A stretch of DNA of 64,000 nucleotides, from positions 99,678,051 to 99,742,050 of the forward strand of contig NC_079136.1 in NCBI RefSeq assembly GCF_945859705.1, read 5' to 3'. The translations under genes were made by a program, and so were the position numbers. The notes beneath the pieces were generated by a model. The model made no database searches. It was not told the origin of the DNA and saw nothing but the letters and a program-made list of their open reading frames with translations. The stretch comes from Episyrphus balteatus (taxonomy: Eukaryota; Arthropoda; Insecta; Diptera; Syrphidae). Positions 60,357-64,000 of this stretch are shown piece by piece; within the stretch, counting starts at the first letter, position 1, and the number at the start of each line of letters is the position of its first letter.

Positions 60357-61276
60357 CACTCCTGCTCAAATTTAACGCACATCATATTTATTTTACAGAA
60401 AATTCCTACTATTACTTTGTCTCACAGTATCGTGGTTATTTTCTCAAATAAGACAGGAGTGATCTTAAATTGAAGGTATGGAGTAAAATGTTTGTGGGGA
60501 AGATTTGGAGAGATATGCTGAAGTCTATCTGTCAACCCGCTAACCTTTTAGAGATGAGTCATACATTTTCATGAAGTAAACTCTGCTTTACAACACCTAC
60601 GGAGTTAGTGAGCTCTCCTAGACCTACTTTAAGTACCCAAAAATACTTGACTGATATCCTCGAACACCATGCGGTTCCAATCACCAATAGATTTGGTCCA
60701 CAGTTCAGTCTGATGCACGATAATTCATGCTAGAGTGGTTTGAAAATATCTTCAAGATTAAAATATGCCACCCTTGAATTGACCTCACAGATATTCGGAT
60801 TTGAATTCAATAGAACATGTCTAGGAAATGTTGAAAAAAGTGCATTTGCGGCCGAAATCCACCTCCAAGCATTCTTGATCCACAGAAAATTGGAGTGAAA
60901 GAAAAGTTACAATAAAACCTTCAAATGTTAATTCGTGGAATGAATAGATGACTCCAAGTTGTCATAAGCGCTAGAGGAGACAATGCCAAGTATTGAATAA
61001 AATTATTGGAAAGAACTGTCAGGTGCTTCCATTTTTAAAAATTTTTTTTCTTAAAAAACAAAAATTATTTTAATATCAGTTTTCAGACCTTAAATTGCTA
61101 AATTTGGTTCATCTTATTTTTGGTTGATAATACTGTTGCAGTTTAGCATTTTTCTGACTTGCTTAATAACAACCAAACACAAAAAAATACAACAAATAAT
61201 TTAAAAGCCATTTTAAATAAGATGTAGGGGTATGACTAAAGAAGAAAAAAGTGTGCGTTAATTTTGAGCAGGAGTG
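60357..61276 (+). mobile_element. Tc1-like element, 920 bp, internally deleted
   Basis: CACTCCTGCTCAAATTTAAC and the inverse GTTAATTTTGAGCAGGAGTG, both flanked by TA, bracket a decayed transposase (60644-60996). Full-length relatives are about 1.6 kb, so the N-terminal DNA-binding part is largely deleted or unrecognisable. Confidence 0.85.
60644..60996 (+). pseudogene. Tc1-type transposase C-terminal half, broken
   Basis: The frame begins Y-L-T-D-I-L-E-H-H-A-V-P-I and reaches F-S-L-M-H-D-N-S (about 60705-60725), where H-D-N contains the second catalytic Asp of the DDE/DD34E triad. After a frameshift come V-V-x-K-Y-L-Q-D and S-D-L-N-S-I-E-H-V (about 60795-60825), with the catalytic Glu of P-D-L-N-P-I-E-H-x. 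The end corresponds to the family's R-A-R-G-G-N-x-K-Y terminus before TGA (60994-60996). At least four in-frame stops (two of them where Trp codons are expected) and frameshifts show it is dead. Confidence 0.85.
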
Positions 61277-61278
61277 TA

Positions 61279-64000
61279 TATAAATACGCTCGAAAACTAA
61301 AATTTGTTGCTTTATTTGTGTAAATATTATTATTTAAAAATGAATTGTGCATGCCAATATATTTATACTAAACAAAACTGTATTTGGAGGAATTTTTCTA
61401 ACTTTAAAATGCATTTATCTCAAAACGACGTTTTGGACTTATTTTGTTAATATCAAACTCCATAGAATTACACAAGATTAATTTCTTAACATACTGAACG
61501 GACGTGATTGGCCTGCTCTTTTCAATTTTGTGAAATCCGCATTGCCATATAAAAACCAAATATTAAGAGAACGTTTTAGTTAAATATGTGAGAACCAAAG
61601 AAAATTATTATGAACCTAGTGAACCTATTTAAAAATTTGTTTAAAATCATAAGCTTATCAATCTGAGAGACGGCTTTTGACATATTATTAAAGATCTGTT
61701 AACCGAATTCAAAAAAATTATTTATGATTGCAATAAAATCTACTTTCTAATCTATTCTAATCTATCTAACTACTGAAACTTCAAGCAGCCTTGTTATTGA
61801 CTTGTTATTGATTTCATTAGATTCAGCGTAAAAAAAAACATCCTTATGATGTTCCATCCATATTGCAAATAAAATGGGATATTTTTTTTTTTTTTTTTTT
61901 TTCATTAATTGCCTATTCCACTTGTACTAGCTATTATGATCGAAATCCCTAATCCTCAATTCATGTTATGATTTTTTTTACATTAGGTATAAGAAATATT
62001 ATATAAAAATACTTTTACATTCTTCGTGAAACCATAAGAACAAATACTTCTCTTTTTTATCGTTTCACCTAAGCAATATATTTTACGTTGAGTAAAAGGC
62101 AATTACTTAATCGGTACTACTGGCTTTTAATCAGTGTCTTACTTAATTTTGCTTACCCAGCAGAGCATCATTTTAACAACTCTAAATAAATAACTTTAAA
62201 CATTTTTCACAGCTTTTCAAAATGTCAGCTTACTCCTAAAAATAGAGAATGTCTGCTGCCGGGCGATGCCACTTCTACCCTATACCTCTCTGTGTACGTA
62301 TAGAGTTGTAACAAAATGTATGCCGAAGAAAAAATAAACAAACGTGCCAGTGCATAGGAGAAAAACTTTTTGTCCTAAAGAAAATAACAGACAAACAGCA
62401 AAAATTGTTGGAAATTTTAGATATTTTCTTGCTGATGCTGCTGCATTTAAGTTTGGCTACCCCAGTTGCCACGTCCACTGGTGTGTCGTGCTGTTGCCAC
62501 TATCAGCGCCAAAGGCTTTTTGCCAACAAAAACTATGATCGTTCTTTTTATATTTTGTTCGTAGACCGTGCTGCTGCACGTTTGGTAAAATGCCAGAAAA
62601 AAATAATGAAAAATCTTTCAATCTTACTGCACAGGGAAGAATTGAACAGAATTTGACGCCTTACTTTTAAACTGCGACCCTATACCTACTAATAACCTCA
62701 TACATATTACCACGAAATTCAATAGAACGACATATTTTATTAGTAATATTTCAATTATGTTAATAGAGAAAATGTTTTGATTATTATTTATTTAACAAAA
62801 GGAATATTTATTAAAGTGACAAAAATCTGCTCAAACAAATTGTTACACATACACCACAGTGACCGTTTTAGTGAAATTTTCAGAGTTGCCCTTTTAAATG
62901 ATAAATTTATGATTATGATATCAAGGCAAATCGTTTAATTATTTTAAATTCATATTCTACTGAAACCAAGAAAAGGGTGGAGAGGGGAAACGATAGTTTT
63001 TCTGAATAAACATCATGTTCAACTTTTTTGAAAATACATAAATACCAAAATAACTTCTTTTTTTAACTCTTCGGACACTTAACTTAATTTGTCTGTGCGT
63101 GCTTGAATTGACTGACGTGAAAAATGAAATGTCCGAACTGTTTAACTTCCTAAGAACTTGATGAACAGATGGACGCCAGGTATCGTTGTGCTTATTTGTA
63201 GTTTACTAAAAGCTATCGCCCTTAAATCAATTATAAATTCAGTTTAATAGAAAAAAAACAGCCTTTCACCCATGATGACCAACGAAATATTTTAACCATT
63301 TTTTTTAATTCTACCATTATTTTAACAGGGTGTTATGGTGCTTACACAACGTTCTTTCTCCCTTTCTTTCTTTCTCGATGCACTCTTTTGGTTCTTGGTT
63401 CTCTTTGCAAATGAAACGTTCATGAATTGGAATCTCTGCAAATATGTACTTTGTTGCACTGAAAATAGTAACTAAATTAAAAGGACTTTTATAATCACTT
63501 GGAGTAGGCGTAAAAATTTTATTTTTATTTTGTTAGACTCAGCATACAAATAAGCTTGTTTTGGCTTTTAAATGACCTCTAAAGAACAAATAAGTTTAAA
63601 AGATTTATCGCAACCTAAAACTGCATATTGATGCAATTTTTGTACGATACTTGCAAACCCCCAAATAGGATTCGTTGGAATTTTGGGTGTGTGTGAGTAA
63701 GGGTACTGTACAATAAAAATTTTGTATATTATATAATTTTGTCCGTTTCAAGCCTCATTTATGTCTGAATTCCCTGGCCTAATATTCAATTTCCATTTGT
63801 ACTCAGGTTTTGAATTAAAAATTTCATTTTGTTAAAAATAAACGATTTAGATTTTAAAAAATTATGCCTATGCTAAAATCAAGTTTAAAAATGCTGTAAG
63901 CAAATAGCAAACTTTAAGCGCTGTGAATGGTGTATATGTTAAGCGACCGTTCGTTGTTTATTTGTGGAAATTTTTTATAGGTACGATTTTTGGGCTTGCA
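61279..64000. other. AT-rich sequence, one unusual open frame, otherwise nothing recognised
   Basis: A 23-base T run lies at about 61880. The zone 62260-62660 is less A/T-rich and holds an 83-codon frame (62405-62656) listed separately. No RNA gene or paired repeat was identified, and the right edge shows no exon-like signal. Confidence 0.4.
62405..62656 (+). CDS. hypothetical 83-residue open frame with signal-peptide-like start
   Basis: The N-terminus M-L-E-I-L-D-I-F-L-L-M-L-L-H-L-S-L-A-T-P looks like a signal peptide with a plausible cut after S-L-A. A V-S-C-C-C-H-Y-Q-R-Q-R segment and a basic C-terminal half follow. No family is recognised. No promoter, splice site or conserved neighbour supports it, and other frames overlap here on both strands, so it may well be chance. 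It is listed only because base composition and the N-terminus differ from the surrounding sequence. Confidence 0.12.
   Translation: MLEILDIFLLMLLHLSLATPVATSTGVSCCCHYQRQRLFANKNYDRSFYILFVDRAAARLVKCQKKIMKNLSILLHREELNRI

Overview
The window looks like insect nuclear DNA, most likely from a fly, although that is an inference. It is roughly 70% A+T, full of short homopolymers, and carries Jockey/CR1-like and RTE-like LINE remnants, Tc1/mariner, hAT and piggyBac-type ends, and many small inverted-repeat elements. No complete conserved gene is visible. It reads as a long intron or intergenic desert filled by layers of transposons. The only candidates for host coding sequence are a possible exon cut by the left edge (3-71, followed by a good GTAGGT donor) and a degenerate Kazal-type exon on the minus strand (2982-3137).

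Layout. 1-10 kb: the two exon candidates, a foldback element (4710-5620), a short tandem duplication and a TA-flanked inverted-repeat element (6619-7384). 10-15 kb: a decayed RTE-like LINE on the minus strand (10130-10775), itself split by an 81-bp retroposon with a GAA tail and an 18-bp target duplication; a 415-bp TA-flanked MITE; and the 3' end of a second LINE. 17.9-30.5 kb: a MITE with a tRNA-like core, a 1.7-kb repeat with an ACGTGATAACGTC terminus, and the first copy of a composite element, here called X (23.6-28.1 kb). X is built of a 14-bp satellite, AGCTC-rich blocks and 476-bp tandem units, and has been invaded by a hAT element with a perfect 8-bp target duplication. Two further MITEs follow.

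31.0-38.6 kb is the most striking part: a 3.04-kb terminal-inverted-repeat element (here E) has inserted, in opposite orientation, into another copy of itself. Both copies have perfect 7-bp target duplications (CCTATAT outside, ACACTAC inside). The result is a giant palindrome with about 2.7-kb arms, and the outer copy also carries a 1.5-kb foldback element that the inner copy lacks.

41-55 kb: a second copy of the 22-kb repeat, a MITE with an ATTCTG minisatellite, TTAA- and ATT-flanked MITEs, a compact triple-motif palindrome at 49.6 kb, a 231-bp GTC microsatellite at 52.2 kb, and a Jockey/CR1-like LINE fragment at 53.8 kb. 55.7-58.5 kb: a triple nest (MITE in MITE, with X inside) that gives the second, inverted copy of X. 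60.4-61.3 kb: a Tc1-like element with a broken transposase. The rest is AT-rich sequence in which I recognise nothing.

The parts do not form a pathway. What links them is invasion history: nested insertions, empty sites in sister copies and shared termini allow relative dating from this window alone. A recurrent theme is inverted-repeat elements carrying a tRNA-like region with recognisable A- and B-box-like motifs (six or seven cases in two unrelated element families).
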